NCBI RefSeq assembly: GCF_003514505.1
Contig: NZ_DOPX01000017.1
Span: 52,687-116,686, forward strand
From: Proteiniclasticum sp.
Lineage (GTDB): Bacteria; Bacillota; Clostridia; Clostridiales; Clostridiaceae
Length of the DNA: 64,000 bases
Direction of reading: 5' to 3'
Each line of letters opens with the position of its first letter. Position 1 is the stretch's first letter. The notes under the pieces were generated by a model that worked only from the letters and a program-made list of their open reading frames with translations, was not told the DNA's origin and did not search any database. Shown one piece after another: positions 51,281-60,089 of this stretch. Both the position numbers and the translations under genes were made by a program.

Positions 51281-51325
51281 CATCAGTTCGACGTCTATGC
51301 CGATTCTTTTTCTTTCTTTCAGGGT

Positions 51326-52486
51326 CTACAGCGCAAGCTTGTAGATTTCATAGACATCTTCCGCCTGAAGCTTCATGAGGCTTCCAAGAGGACCTCTCAG
51401 TACTGCGTTCTCCGCCATTTCCTTCAGATGCTCTTCTCCAATGTTTCTTTCGCTTAATGAAACCGGTGCGCCAATGCTTCTCAAGAATTCCTTGTAAGCC
51501 TCAATGGCTGCCAGAGCCTGCTCCTCTTTGTCCTCTTTCACGATGCCGAAGATCTTTTCACCAAACCGTGCGAACTTCTCCACATCATTTTTATACACAT
51601 ACTTCATCCAGGCAGGCATCACAATGGAAAGACCTTCCCCGTGGGCAATGTCATAGTATGCAGACACAGAATGCTCAATGCTGTGGGAAGCCCAGTCTCC
51701 TCTTCGGCCAAGACCATTCAATCCATTGAGCGCTAAGGTCGCTGCCCAGGCAAGGTTTGCTCTTGCTTCGTAATCTTCCGGATTTTCCAGAAGCACTTTC
51801 ACAGAGGCCATGGTGGTGCGGACGATGCCTTCCGAGAACTCATCCTGCATCAGCGTGCCGCTGGTTCCGCCAAAGTAAGCTTCAAACACATGGGTCAGCG
51901 TATCCACTGCACCGTTTACCGTCTGATTTCTTGGAAGGGATTTCTGCACCGATGGATCCACGATGGAAAGTCTTGGATAGGTGTATTTGGATCCCCATCC
52001 CCACTTCTTCTTCTCTTCCTCATTGGTGATGACCCCACCGGAGTTCATCTCCGAGCCAGTGGCAGAGATGGTCAGCACCCCATAGATGGGCAGGGCTTTC
52101 TCCGGGTAAACCTTGCCTTCATAAAAGTCCCAGGGATTTCCATCATAATAGTACGCTGCTGCAGAAATCTTGGAGGTGTCCAGAACAGATCCTCCTCCCA
52201 CAGCCACGATGGCATCCACTTTCTCCTTTTTCATAAGATCCACGGTCTCAATGACCTTGGAAAGAACAGGATTTGGCTTTACGCCGTCCATTTCCACATA
52301 TTCAATGCCATACTCTTTTAGAGAGTTCACCACTTCGTCATAGACCCCATTCTTGAAGATGGACCCTTTTCCGTACAGAAGCAGCACCTTCTTGTCTCCA
52401 TATTCTTTAATATGTTTTCCCAGATCTTTGATGGTTCCTTGTCCAAAGATCAGCCTCGTGGGATTGTGAAAATCAAAATTCAGCAT
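51326..52486 (-). CDS. Iron-containing alcohol dehydrogenase (butanol dehydrogenase type)
   Basis: 386 residues of the BdhA/YqhD group. N-terminal FDFHNPTRLIFGQGTI is characteristic. The NAD(P)-binding GGGSVLDTSKISAAAYYY lies near 97-115, and the metal-site segment HSIEHSVSAYYDIAHGEGLSIVMPAW lies near 265-290 with three conserved histidines. It reduces aldehydes such as butyraldehyde or methylglyoxal to alcohols with NAD(P)H, a fermentation or detoxification role. Its start overlaps the stop of the Nudix gene by 14 bases, so the two are co-transcribed. Confidence 0.92.
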   Translation of the reverse strand: MLNFDFHNPTRLIFGQGTIKDLGKHIKEYGDKKVLLLYGKGSIFKNGVYDEVVNSLKEYGIEYVEMDGVKPNPVLSKVIETVDLMKKEKVDAIVAVGGGSVLDTSKISAAAYYYDGNPWDFYEGKVYPEKALPIYGVLTISATGSEMNSGGVITNEEEKKKWGWGSKYTYPRLSIVDPSVQKSLPRNQTVNGAVDTLTHVFEAYFGGTSGTLMQDEFSEGIVRTTMASVKVLLENPEDYEARANLAWAATLALNGLNGLGRRGDWASHSIEHSVSAYYDIAHGEGLSIVMPAWMKYVYKNDVEKFARFGEKIFGIVKEDKEEQALAAIEAYKEFLRSIGAPVSLSERNIGEEHLKEMAENAVLRGPLGSLMKLQAEDVYEIYKLAL

Positions 52487-53102
52487 GTGATTCGTCCTCC
52501 TTTAATATATCGATGAAACTTTTAACGATTTGAGCGGTGAAGCCCCAGATGACAATGTCTCCAAATTTATAGAAATACTGTTTGTTGGTGGCCCGCCGAA
52601 AGGGGTAATCCTTTCCGTTCTCAATGAGGTGGTAGGGAAAATCTTCTCCAAGCTTTGCCGTGAGATCAATTTCATATTTCAGCGGCACATGCTCCTCAAA
52701 AAATGAAAGAGGAACAAAAATAAGACGCTCCACTTCATCCGCACTGGGCAGAAACTCTGTACGGTTTGTCTTCGCCACAAAGGGATACATGGTCTGGCCA
52801 TAGGGACTTAAGAAGTAGTCCATAGGCCCAATGACCTCAATCTCCTCCCTGGAGATGCAAAGCTCCTCCATGGTTTCCCGGACAGCAGCTTCCAGAGGGG
52901 ACTCTAAAGGCTCGATCCCTCCGCCAGGAAGACAAATATCCCCGGGCTGACTTTTCAAAGTACTGGCTCTCTTTTCCAGAATAAGATGGGGCTCTCCCTC
53001 TATCTCTGTGAGCAGCAGCATCACGGAGTATTCCCGCCTTTTCCCAATGATTTTAGGCTTACGGGTACTGAAAATATCCACAGATTTCAAGCTTACACTC
53101 AC
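52473..53102 (-). CDS. Nudix hydrolase, CoA pyrophosphatase-like
   Basis: 209 residues. The Nudix box GGGIEPLESPLEAAVRETMEELCI fits G-x5-E-x7-REUxEE, with the metal-binding glutamates intact. The preceding KRASTLKSQPGDICLPGG matches the motif specific to the CoA pyrophosphatase (NudL/PCD1) group, which splits CoA and acyl-CoA into phosphopantetheine and 3',5'-ADP. The C-terminus has IWGFTAQIVKSFI, also typical. It leads an operon with the alcohol dehydrogenase through a 14-base overlap. Substrate assignment rests on the NudL motif only. Confidence 0.87.
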   Translation of the reverse strand: MSVSLKSVDIFSTRKPKIIGKRREYSVMLLLTEIEGEPHLILEKRASTLKSQPGDICLPGGGIEPLESPLEAAVRETMEELCISREEIEVIGPMDYFLSPYGQTMYPFVAKTNRTEFLPSADEVERLIFVPLSFFEEHVPLKYEIDLTAKLGEDFPYHLIENGKDYPFRRATNKQYFYKFGDIVIWGFTAQIVKSFIDILKEDESHAEF

Positions 53103-53279
53103 CTCTACCTTAAAATTCTCTTACTATTTCATTATAACAGATTTATTCACCAGAAAAGGATGAAAAGTTCGTGTATTTTGCGTTATAATGTTTACAGGCT
53201 TTGATAAGCCTTGTGAAATCATATGAATGATATAACTTATTTACACATAGAAAAGGTACTACTTTCTGGAGGCGATTGA

Positions 53280-54596
53280 ATGAAAAAGACTCTCTTAAAA
53301 ATTCCAGCATTTCTTCTACTTCTGCTTCTGCTGTTTCCCGCAGTGGCAGCCCGGGCAGAAATGCCGGAGATCAATGGTTCCTCATCCATCACCTTTGATC
53401 TGGACACCAAGGAACTCATTTATACAAAAGACATTGACCGCAAGGTCTATCCGGCGTCTATCACCAAGCTTTTAACGGCTCTCGTCTTTTCAGATGAATA
53501 CTCGGCAAAGAAAACGGAGTATCTCACCTATCCCCAGGAAGGGAAGCTGGTGGTCCCCAACGCCATCTACTGGAACTTAAAAAACATTCCGGTGGGCACA
53601 GAGTTTTCTGCAGATGATATGATGCATGCGCTGCTTCTTTCGTCTTTCAATGACGCTTCTGTAGTGGTGGCACTCAATGTGGCAGAATCAGAAGCCGCTT
53701 TTGCAGGGCTGATGAATGAAAAAGCAAAAGAAATCGGCATGATGAACTCAAACTTCGTCAACGCTTCAGGCCTTCATGATGACAATCACTACACCACTGC
53801 CTATGACCTGATGTTTCTTCTGGAAGCGGCCTACAATGATCCCTGGATCCGAGAGGTAGCCAGCAAGCAGTCCTATGACTTAAAGACCAAAGATCAGACT
53901 TTAGGCCTCATTGAAAGCACCAACAAGCACATCGGACTCCATGGAAACATCATGGGAAAGACTGGATACACGGAGCAGGCAGGCAGATGCTTTGCTGGAG
54001 TTTACCAAAGAGACGGCAGAACCCTAGGAAGCATCATCCTCAATTCTCAAAATGATGGAGTAAATATTCTCGTCTTCGAGGACATTCTGAAAGTCGTAGA
54101 CAGCGCCTTTGAAGAAGACAAGATCATCAAGCTCTCCAAATCTGAAGAAGTGGGTGTCATCACGGTATCCTACAAGCCTTACTTCATCCTGGGTCCCACC
54201 AAGGAAATGGAAGTCCCCGTGAAAGCGGAAGACACCATCTCCTACTATGGAAACGGCGTCAACCTGAGTGAGTCCGAACTGGTTCTTACCTATAAGGAGG
54301 TCACAGCAAAAGAGGTGAAAGTGGACTCCATTGTGGGAGAAGCTTCCATCAAAGAGCGCCTTGTGGAAAAGAAAGTGAATCTTCTCTCCACGGTGGATGT
54401 GAGTAAAAGAATCCTAAAAACTCACCTGCTCAGCTACATCCTCATCGTCCTTGTGACCATTACAGTTATTGTCACCATCCTTGTGGTTTCCATTAAGAGG
54501 CGACGAAGAAAGCTTGCCAGAAGACGAAGAATCGAGGCGGCCAGAAAAAACAAACGCTATGTGGATGAGAGAAGCAAGAAAGGCTTCCTAGAATAA
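53280..54596 (+). CDS. D-alanyl-D-alanine carboxypeptidase (DacF/PBP5 family)
   Basis: 438 residues. Signal peptide about 1-26 (LLLLLLLFPAVAARA). The S11 active-site set is intact: Ser60-x-x-Lys63 in PASITKLLTAL, Ser122-Phe-Asn124 in LLLSSFNDAS, and Lys227-Thr-Gly in GKTGYTEQAG. It trims the terminal D-Ala of peptidoglycan stem peptides outside the membrane. Unlike PBP5 it ends in a membrane segment (LLSYILIVLVTITVIVTILVV, about 378-400) with a basic cytoplasmic tail (KRRRRKLARRRR), rather than an amphipathic helix. Start at ATG 53280 after GGAGG; a TATAAT lies at 53184-53189. Confidence 0.93.
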   Translation: MKKTLLKIPAFLLLLLLLFPAVAARAEMPEINGSSSITFDLDTKELIYTKDIDRKVYPASITKLLTALVFSDEYSAKKTEYLTYPQEGKLVVPNAIYWNLKNIPVGTEFSADDMMHALLLSSFNDASVVVALNVAESEAAFAGLMNEKAKEIGMMNSNFVNASGLHDDNHYTTAYDLMFLLEAAYNDPWIREVASKQSYDLKTKDQTLGLIESTNKHIGLHGNIMGKTGYTEQAGRCFAGVYQRDGRTLGSIILNSQNDGVNILVFEDILKVVDSAFEEDKIIKLSKSEEVGVITVSYKPYFILGPTKEMEVPVKAEDTISYYGNGVNLSESELVLTYKEVTAKEVKVDSIVGEASIKERLVEKKVNLLSTVDVSKRILKTHLLSYILIVLVTITVIVTILVVSIKRRRRKLARRRRIEAARKNKRYVDERSKKGFLE

Positions 54597-54604
54597 GATA
54601 TACC

Positions 54605-54632
54605 GGGACCGAAGGAATCGGTCCCTTTCTTT
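54605..54632 (+). terminator. Terminator of the carboxypeptidase gene
   Basis: GGGACCGA pairs with TCGGTCCC around a 5-base loop, followed by TTTCTTTT. Confidence 0.85.
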
Positions 54633-54723
54633 TCACAAAAATGTCACTCTTTCCCTTCGATTTCATGCCATACTGTATGCGTAATGAAATGAGATGAAAC
54701 TTGACCCCTGTGAGGTGAAACGC

Positions 54724-56532
54724 ATGAATCCTACGGAGGAACAGGATAAGATACTTCAGTACCCTGAAGATTTGTCCATTCCGAAAAAGAATAAAAGAAA
54801 TACAGCGCTCCTGACACTGCTGAGCCTTCTATTGGTTTCCGCACTTCTTCTTGCCTGCAGTGAGCTTTTTCAGGACGAGCCTGATTCCGCACCTTTGCCA
54901 CCACCAGAAACGGAAGTGGAAACCCCTTCCGAACCTGAAGAGGAAGAGCCTCCTTACACTCTGCTGCCCGTGGAGAAAGACGAAGACAGCGGTAAATACG
55001 CTTTCCGCTCCGCTTGGATGGCTTCTGTGAGGAACCTGGACTTCCCAAAAAGCCAGGGTATGAGCTTGGATGAACTGAAACGTGCCTTTGAAAGAAATCT
55101 GGATCTCTATGAGCTCTACAGAATGAATGCCGTAATCCTTCAGGTGCGTCCTTCCGGTGACGCTTTATACGCTTCCGAACTGAATCCCCCTTCCATCTAT
55201 GTCACAGGAGATATCACAAAAGGCCTCCCCACAGACATTTTGGCCTACGCCGTAGATGCTGCCCATGAAAGAGGCATGGAGTTTCATGCCTGGTTCAATC
55301 CCTTCCGGGTTACGGTGGATAAAATACCGGACCTGACCACAGAAGAGATTCTAGCTACATTGTCCGAGAAAAACTACGCAAGGCTTCACCCTGAAAAGGT
55401 GCTGCGCTTTGACGACAGACTGTTTCTCAATCCCGGAGACCCGGAAGTCAGAAGCTTCGTCATAGAAAGCATCATGGAAGTGGTGAGAAACTACGACATC
55501 GATGCGGTGCATCTGGATGATTACTTTTATCCCTATAGAAGCTCCAGGGTGAATGAGGATGGGGAAACGGTTCCCTACTTCTTCGGAGAAGATGAAGAGG
55601 ACTTACAAACCTTTGAAACCCATAAAGGAGATTTCACAGACATCAAAGAATGGAGAAGAAATAACACCTACGAGTTTATGAAGGAGCTGAGCCACAGAGT
55701 CCACGACCAGAAGCCCTACGTGAAGGTGGGACTCAGTCCCTTCGGCATCTGGGGACACAGTGAGGAGACCGATGGTCTGGGGTCAGACACCCCTACAGAC
55801 AGTTCAGAAACCTATCATCACAGCGTCTTTTTAGACTCCAGAAAACTCGTTAAAGAACATCTTGTGGACTATATCGTGCCCCAGATCTACTGGGCCTTTG
55901 AAGAAAACGCTGCTCCCTTTGGCACCTTAGCCAGATGGTGGAATGATGTGGCGGAAGGCACCAAGGTGGATCTATATATCGGACATGCAAACTACAAGCT
56001 CTATGAGAACGTCAAAGATCCAAATTGGGCTCAGGCGAGCGTCCTCACAGACCAGATGGCTTACACAAATACCTTGCAAAATGTAAGAGGAAGTGTCTTC
56101 TTCAGACTGGGTTATCTCGCAGAAAACAGTGGAGAATTCTCAGGCTCTGGTCTGGAAAACCTCAGGAAGAACAATGAGTACATCAAAAACCACTTCAGCC
56201 AGATGGCTGTGGTGCCTGTGAACCGGAATCTCCCGGAAACTATGCCGGAAGAGCCAAAAGAGGTCAGTCTAAAAAATAATGTACTCACTTTCCAGGACGG
56301 GTATGAAGGCTTTGAAGAAAAAGACAAGACCCGGTACTTCATGGTCTACCAGTTTCCAAAAGGAGACCAGAACACAGAAAACCCCGCCTATCTTTTTAAG
56401 AAAATCCCTGTGGTGTCTGGCATAAAAACCTACAGCCTCAATCATCTGGACACAGAAAACTACACCTATGGCGTATCCGCTTTCACCAGGCTTCATGAAG
56501 AGAGCAGCGTGGTGTTACCCCTCAATGATTGA
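54724..56532 (+). CDS. GHL10-type glycosidase-like lipoprotein
   Basis: 602 residues from ATG 54724, nine bases after GTGAGG; an ATG ten codons earlier has a poorer site. The N-terminus is cytoplasmic and charged, then hydrophobic LLTLLSLLLVSALLLACS ending in a lipobox-like LLAC. An acidic proline linker precedes a glycosyl-hydrolase-like TIM barrel: FRSAWMASVRNLDFP near 100, LQVRPSGDALYASELNP near 140, GMEFHAWFNPFRV near 190, VDAVHLDDYFYP-like segment (IDAVHLDDYFYPY) near 260, then VKVGLSPFGIWG and IVPQIYWAFE. This matches the YngK/DUF187 (GHL10) family, thought to act on peptidoglycan or related glycans. A C-terminal Fn3-like domain follows. The 36-residue N-terminal cytoplasmic stretch is long for a lipoprotein, so a simple membrane anchor is an alternative. 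Confidence 0.85.
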   Translation: MNPTEEQDKILQYPEDLSIPKKNKRNTALLTLLSLLLVSALLLACSELFQDEPDSAPLPPPETEVETPSEPEEEEPPYTLLPVEKDEDSGKYAFRSAWMASVRNLDFPKSQGMSLDELKRAFERNLDLYELYRMNAVILQVRPSGDALYASELNPPSIYVTGDITKGLPTDILAYAVDAAHERGMEFHAWFNPFRVTVDKIPDLTTEEILATLSEKNYARLHPEKVLRFDDRLFLNPGDPEVRSFVIESIMEVVRNYDIDAVHLDDYFYPYRSSRVNEDGETVPYFFGEDEEDLQTFETHKGDFTDIKEWRRNNTYEFMKELSHRVHDQKPYVKVGLSPFGIWGHSEETDGLGSDTPTDSSETYHHSVFLDSRKLVKEHLVDYIVPQIYWAFEENAAPFGTLARWWNDVAEGTKVDLYIGHANYKLYENVKDPNWAQASVLTDQMAYTNTLQNVRGSVFFRLGYLAENSGEFSGSGLENLRKNNEYIKNHFSQMAVVPVNRNLPETMPEEPKEVSLKNNVLTFQDGYEGFEEKDKTRYFMVYQFPKGDQNTENPAYLFKKIPVVSGIKTYSLNHLDTENYTYGVSAFTRLHEESSVVLPLND

Positions 56533-56552
56533 CAAACAGAATATCGCTCACA

Positions 56553-56592
56553 AAGAAGTCCACCCAATCATTTCGATTGTGGTGGACTTCTT
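56553..56592. terminator. Bidirectional terminator
   Basis: AAGAAGTCCACC pairs with GGTGGACTTCTT, extended by CAATC/GATTG, between the convergent glycosidase and large membrane protein genes. Confidence 0.8.
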
Positions 56593-56622
56593 TATTTTGA
56601 TTTCTTCTGTTTAGATAGAAGA

Positions 56623-58905
56623 TCAGGCTAATTCTTTTGTAAGAGTATACTCTGCTTCTATGTACTTATTCATCGCTTCATCCATCATATCCGCTGTGAT
56701 TCTCTTTCTCTTCCCAAGAATAATCACTGCTGCTTCTTCCACCAGGTTCTCCCGGGCATAGTTCCTTACATTCTGGCTTGCATACATATCTCGAAGCACA
56801 TGAGGAAGTTCAGGATTACCCATAGTCATAGAAAGCATCTCAGCAAACTCCTCTTTCTTTAGGTTCATGAGCATCACACAGTCGATGAACTCTTCTTTCA
56901 GAACCTGAAACATTTCTTTTGCATCATCCTCAATAAATTCATCCAGAACACTTTTTGCGATGAATCCACCAACAGCACCTCCAACCACCGCACCTACAAC
57001 GGGCATGAACGTATTACCGATGGCTGCTCCGGCAATCGCCGCTGAGCTGGTTGTGGCATTTTTAAATAACTGCTTAGTTGAAATTCTGCCCACCATCGTA
57101 CGAGCGATGTCTGGACCAAAGGTAAACGCGAACATAACTCCTGAGGATATAACCATCTTCCCATCAATTTTCTGGAGTTGAAGTTTGTTTCCCAAGGTAG
57201 ATCTTGCCAGTGTAGATCCTTTTATATCCCGTGCCAGCTTCTCTGATGCGATATAGGCAGGATTCAGGATGGTGCTGTATCCCGTTCCATTCAAAATACC
57301 GTCCAGAGTATGACCCTTGAAATAATTAACAAACTCTTTCCTGGAGAGCTGCATAGAAAGCACATAGATTGCGGTTCCTCTTCCCATCACCTTGGCTGAT
57401 ACCTTCACACTGGAAGCAATGGAATCTTCAAGACTTGCTCCAGCCCATATATTCGTTGCAAAGTTCATGAGTGCGCTGATTCCACCAGCATAGGCACAGG
57501 TAATCACACCATTGGCTGTATCAACTACAAGCCCTTCAATCGTACCGCCTTTTGCTACTCTTTGAGATTCCAGATAGGTCAGCAATCCTTTCGCAATGAT
57601 CTTTGTTGCTTTTGTTCCCTTGGGGAGATCTTTGATTTCACCATTATCGATTTTCCTCTGAAGATCATTGACCACTTTTTTGTACTGCTCTCTAGGCACT
57701 TCAATACGCATGGGTTTTCCCTCTGAGTTCCAATACCTCAAACGATCATGATCAATAATTTCTCCAAGAGTACTGGATGCAGACCTGCAGTATTTTGTTT
57801 GGATCTCGACCCCGTTGACTATACGGTCTGCACCATTTTTCACCTGACGTCCATCTACAAGTTTTTGGCCAGCATTCTGAACAGATTTTCCTCTTAGCTT
57901 ATCCATGGTGTTATTTCCATACTCCGCCCCATATCCATGTCCCTGACGCCCATTCATCAGATTTTTTAGCTCTCCATACTGTCCGGCCATACTATGCATC
58001 GCTCCAACAGTACCCGCGTTTGTCAGTATATCATTACTGTAACTCTCGTTCTGATTTTTCGAAAAAGTCTCTTCTACCTCTTTCAATGCATTTTTATAGC
58101 TGATACCATCTGAAATGGTATCATCAGAAATGTTCTCTTTTAAAAGAGACAGCGTGAACCTATTATTGATCAAAAATTTGCAAAGTTCGTCTATAACTTC
58201 CAGTGGAATTGAACATTCTCCCCGCCTCAAACGGACTCCTGATAAATCATTGTAAATGAGTGTAAGTATGTCCTCATGGAGATTCGTCACGAACAGACCT
58301 TTGAATCGGATATCAAAAAGATCCACACCATATTCTCTTTTCTTACTGTCCAATAAGTACTGATTGGACAGATAAATCCCTCCAAGGGTTACAATCATGC
58401 CATATTCGCGTAGCTCCTCATCCTCCAAGCTTCTTTTTGGTGAATAATAGAGCACCTCTTCCAACTCTATGCTCTTCTCAAAATAATTCAGAAAATTATT
58501 CGCCCTACCGTAAGGTATCGTTTCTCCAAAATATATCTGCGTATTGGCATCTGTTTTAGCAATGGACTCAGGTACCCCATCAAACATTTTATAGATTTCT
58601 GAGTAGGAAAATCTTGGTGCATGCTGACTCTCCCATTCCTTAATCTGATTTTTAATCAGCCCATTGCCAAGATTGTTTTTCAAATTCTTATAAAATCTCA
58701 ATAGAAATGGAGAAAATAAAAATAAAGCTACAATCCAGCTAAATCCAAAGTTCATTCCATGGGCATAGAACAAAATCAGCATGAATAGAAAGTACTTCAC
58801 TCTTGCTGATGATGAGGTATTGAACTTTTTCACCCCATTCCGAATACCTTGCACGATCAGCCAGATGACACCTACAAAAAAAATAATTCCAATAATCCAC
58901 CACAT
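56623..58905 (-). CDS. Large membrane protein of unknown function with glycine-zipper segment
   Basis: 760 residues from ATG 58905, which follows GGAGGAGG. Two N-terminal hydrophobic regions are seen (WWIIGIIFFVGVIWLIV and YFLFMLILFYAHGM with FSWIVALFLFSPFL). A soluble middle follows, then a hydrophobic stretch GVITCAYAGGISALMNFATN near 470. A glycine/alanine-rich pair AAIAGAAIGNTFMPVV and GAVVGGAVGGFIAKSV lies near 635-670. The end is helical and charged. I recognise no family. The late GxxxG-rich segment resembles glycine-zipper helices found in membrane-permeabilising and membrane-inserting proteins, but that is only a resemblance. It is flanked by A/T-rich spacers, ends in a terminator and has no operon partner. 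Its codon use looks more A/T-rich than its neighbours, hinting at acquisition. Confidence 0.7.
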   Translation of the reverse strand: MWWIIGIIFFVGVIWLIVQGIRNGVKKFNTSSSARVKYFLFMLILFYAHGMNFGFSWIVALFLFSPFLLRFYKNLKNNLGNGLIKNQIKEWESQHAPRFSYSEIYKMFDGVPESIAKTDANTQIYFGETIPYGRANNFLNYFEKSIELEEVLYYSPKRSLEDEELREYGMIVTLGGIYLSNQYLLDSKKREYGVDLFDIRFKGLFVTNLHEDILTLIYNDLSGVRLRRGECSIPLEVIDELCKFLINNRFTLSLLKENISDDTISDGISYKNALKEVEETFSKNQNESYSNDILTNAGTVGAMHSMAGQYGELKNLMNGRQGHGYGAEYGNNTMDKLRGKSVQNAGQKLVDGRQVKNGADRIVNGVEIQTKYCRSASSTLGEIIDHDRLRYWNSEGKPMRIEVPREQYKKVVNDLQRKIDNGEIKDLPKGTKATKIIAKGLLTYLESQRVAKGGTIEGLVVDTANGVITCAYAGGISALMNFATNIWAGASLEDSIASSVKVSAKVMGRGTAIYVLSMQLSRKEFVNYFKGHTLDGILNGTGYSTILNPAYIASEKLARDIKGSTLARSTLGNKLQLQKIDGKMVISSGVMFAFTFGPDIARTMVGRISTKQLFKNATTSSAAIAGAAIGNTFMPVVGAVVGGAVGGFIAKSVLDEFIEDDAKEMFQVLKEEFIDCVMLMNLKKEEFAEMLSMTMGNPELPHVLRDMYASQNVRNYARENLVEEAAVIILGKRKRITADMMDEAMNKYIEAEYTLTKELA

Positions 58906-59210
58906 ACTAGATCCTCCTCCGTTTATACATATATTATCCAATGAATAGATTGGATAATCAAATAATTTATCTGAGTTATTCTGACCTAATACAACCTAAA
59001 CATATTCATGAATTTATTCCAATATTTAATTATACTTATGGATTATCTGGCTTTTTTCATAAACAGTTGATATTCCTCTTCATCGTATTTGATTTACTTT
59101 ACTAGTTTTTCTTTTTCTTCGATAATATCTATCTTTTCATTCATTTGCGCAAAAACCCCCTCTGTTCTTAAAAAGAACTGGAGGGGGTTTTATTATCTTA
59201 TTACTTTGCA
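58906..59210. other. A/T-rich spacer upstream of the large membrane protein gene
   Basis: No gene is seen in 305 bases. The part next to 58906 is very A/T-rich and should carry the promoter of the membrane protein gene (several TATxAT-like boxes, none clearly best). The far end holds the terminator of the HAD phosphatase gene at 59153-59190. Confidence 0.5.
59153..59190 (-). terminator. Terminator of the HAD hydrolase gene
   Basis: AAACCCCCTC and the partner GAGGGGGTTT form a long stem with TTCTT/AAGAA inside; a minus-strand TTTTTGCG follows. Confidence 0.85.
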
Positions 59211-59864
59211 CTAAATGGCTTTCTGGTTCTTCTCTTCAATTATTTTCAAAAGTTCCCGCAGATCATCCACGGTATAATGAGGATATGCCCCTTTCAGCAC
59301 TTCGGGTGCGATGACACTGTAAGATACTGCAACGGTGGTGGCACCTGCTGCGTTTCCACAAAGAATGTCATAGGTGGCATCTCCCACCATGATGGTATTT
59401 TTCGGATCGATGCCCCCGGCAAGCTCGCAGGCTTTCCATAAAGGATCCGGCTCAGGTTTATGCTTTTCCGTATATTCCGGTGTGACAATGACATCAAAAT
59501 ACTCTAAAAGTCCCAGGCAGCTGAGGCTTCTTCTTGCCATACGCTCTCTTTTGGAGGTGACAATGCCAAGCTTCAGTCCATTATCTTTCAGTGCCTTCAG
59601 TGCTTCCTCCACCCCTTCAAAAGAAGTGATCATGGCATCGTGATGCTCTGCATTATAGGCTCTGTAGTAGTCCATGATGTCTGTGATGTCCTCCTGGTAT
59701 TTCAGAAGACTTGTGGTGAGAGGCTCTCCAAAGAGGCTATAAATCTCCGCATCCTCCACTTCCATCTGCATCTTATCGGTAAACATCCTTTTGAAGGACT
59801 GGTAAATGAGTTCATTGGTATTGGCCACTGTGCCATCCAAATCAAAAAACACTGCTTCTATCAT
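59211..59864 (-). CDS. HAD superfamily phosphatase (PpaX/phosphoglycolate phosphatase-like)
   Basis: 217 residues. HAD motif I FFDLDGTVANTNEL at 6-19, motif II VTSKRERMARRSL near 103, the lysine in EKHKPEPDPLWKA and motif IV MVGDATYDILCGNAAG near 163 are all intact. The small helical cap between motifs I and II marks the beta-phosphoglucomutase/PGP branch. Closest by pattern are PpaX pyrophosphatase and phosphoglycolate phosphatases; substrate is not certain. Start at ATG 59864 after AAAGGTGG. Monocistronic. Confidence 0.87.
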   Translation of the reverse strand: MIEAVFFDLDGTVANTNELIYQSFKRMFTDKMQMEVEDAEIYSLFGEPLTTSLLKYQEDITDIMDYYRAYNAEHHDAMITSFEGVEEALKALKDNGLKLGIVTSKRERMARRSLSCLGLLEYFDVIVTPEYTEKHKPEPDPLWKACELAGGIDPKNTIMVGDATYDILCGNAAGATTVAVSYSVIAPEVLKGAYPHYTVDDLRELLKIIEEKNQKAI

Positions 59865-60011
59865 CTATTTTCCACCTTTCCCATCTCATACTTTTCTTCA
59901 CTTCTCACCTTTCTATCCACTAGGATGTGCTTTATTTATCGGTGAAAAGAAGAAACTGGACTCTTCCATTGTACCCAGTGAGAAAAGATTTGTCCACGAA
60001 AGCTCTTCAAA

Positions 60012-60042
60012 AGCGGAGCATGGTCTTAAACCTTACTCCGCT
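60012..60042 (-). terminator. Terminator of the sigma/anti-sigma operon
   Basis: AGCGGAG pairs with CTCCGCT around a 17-base loop; TTTTG follows on the minus strand. Confidence 0.5.
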
Positions 60043-60089
60043 CTTAAAGATATATATGTCAAATTATAGAATCTAAAGCATCTTTCCAC

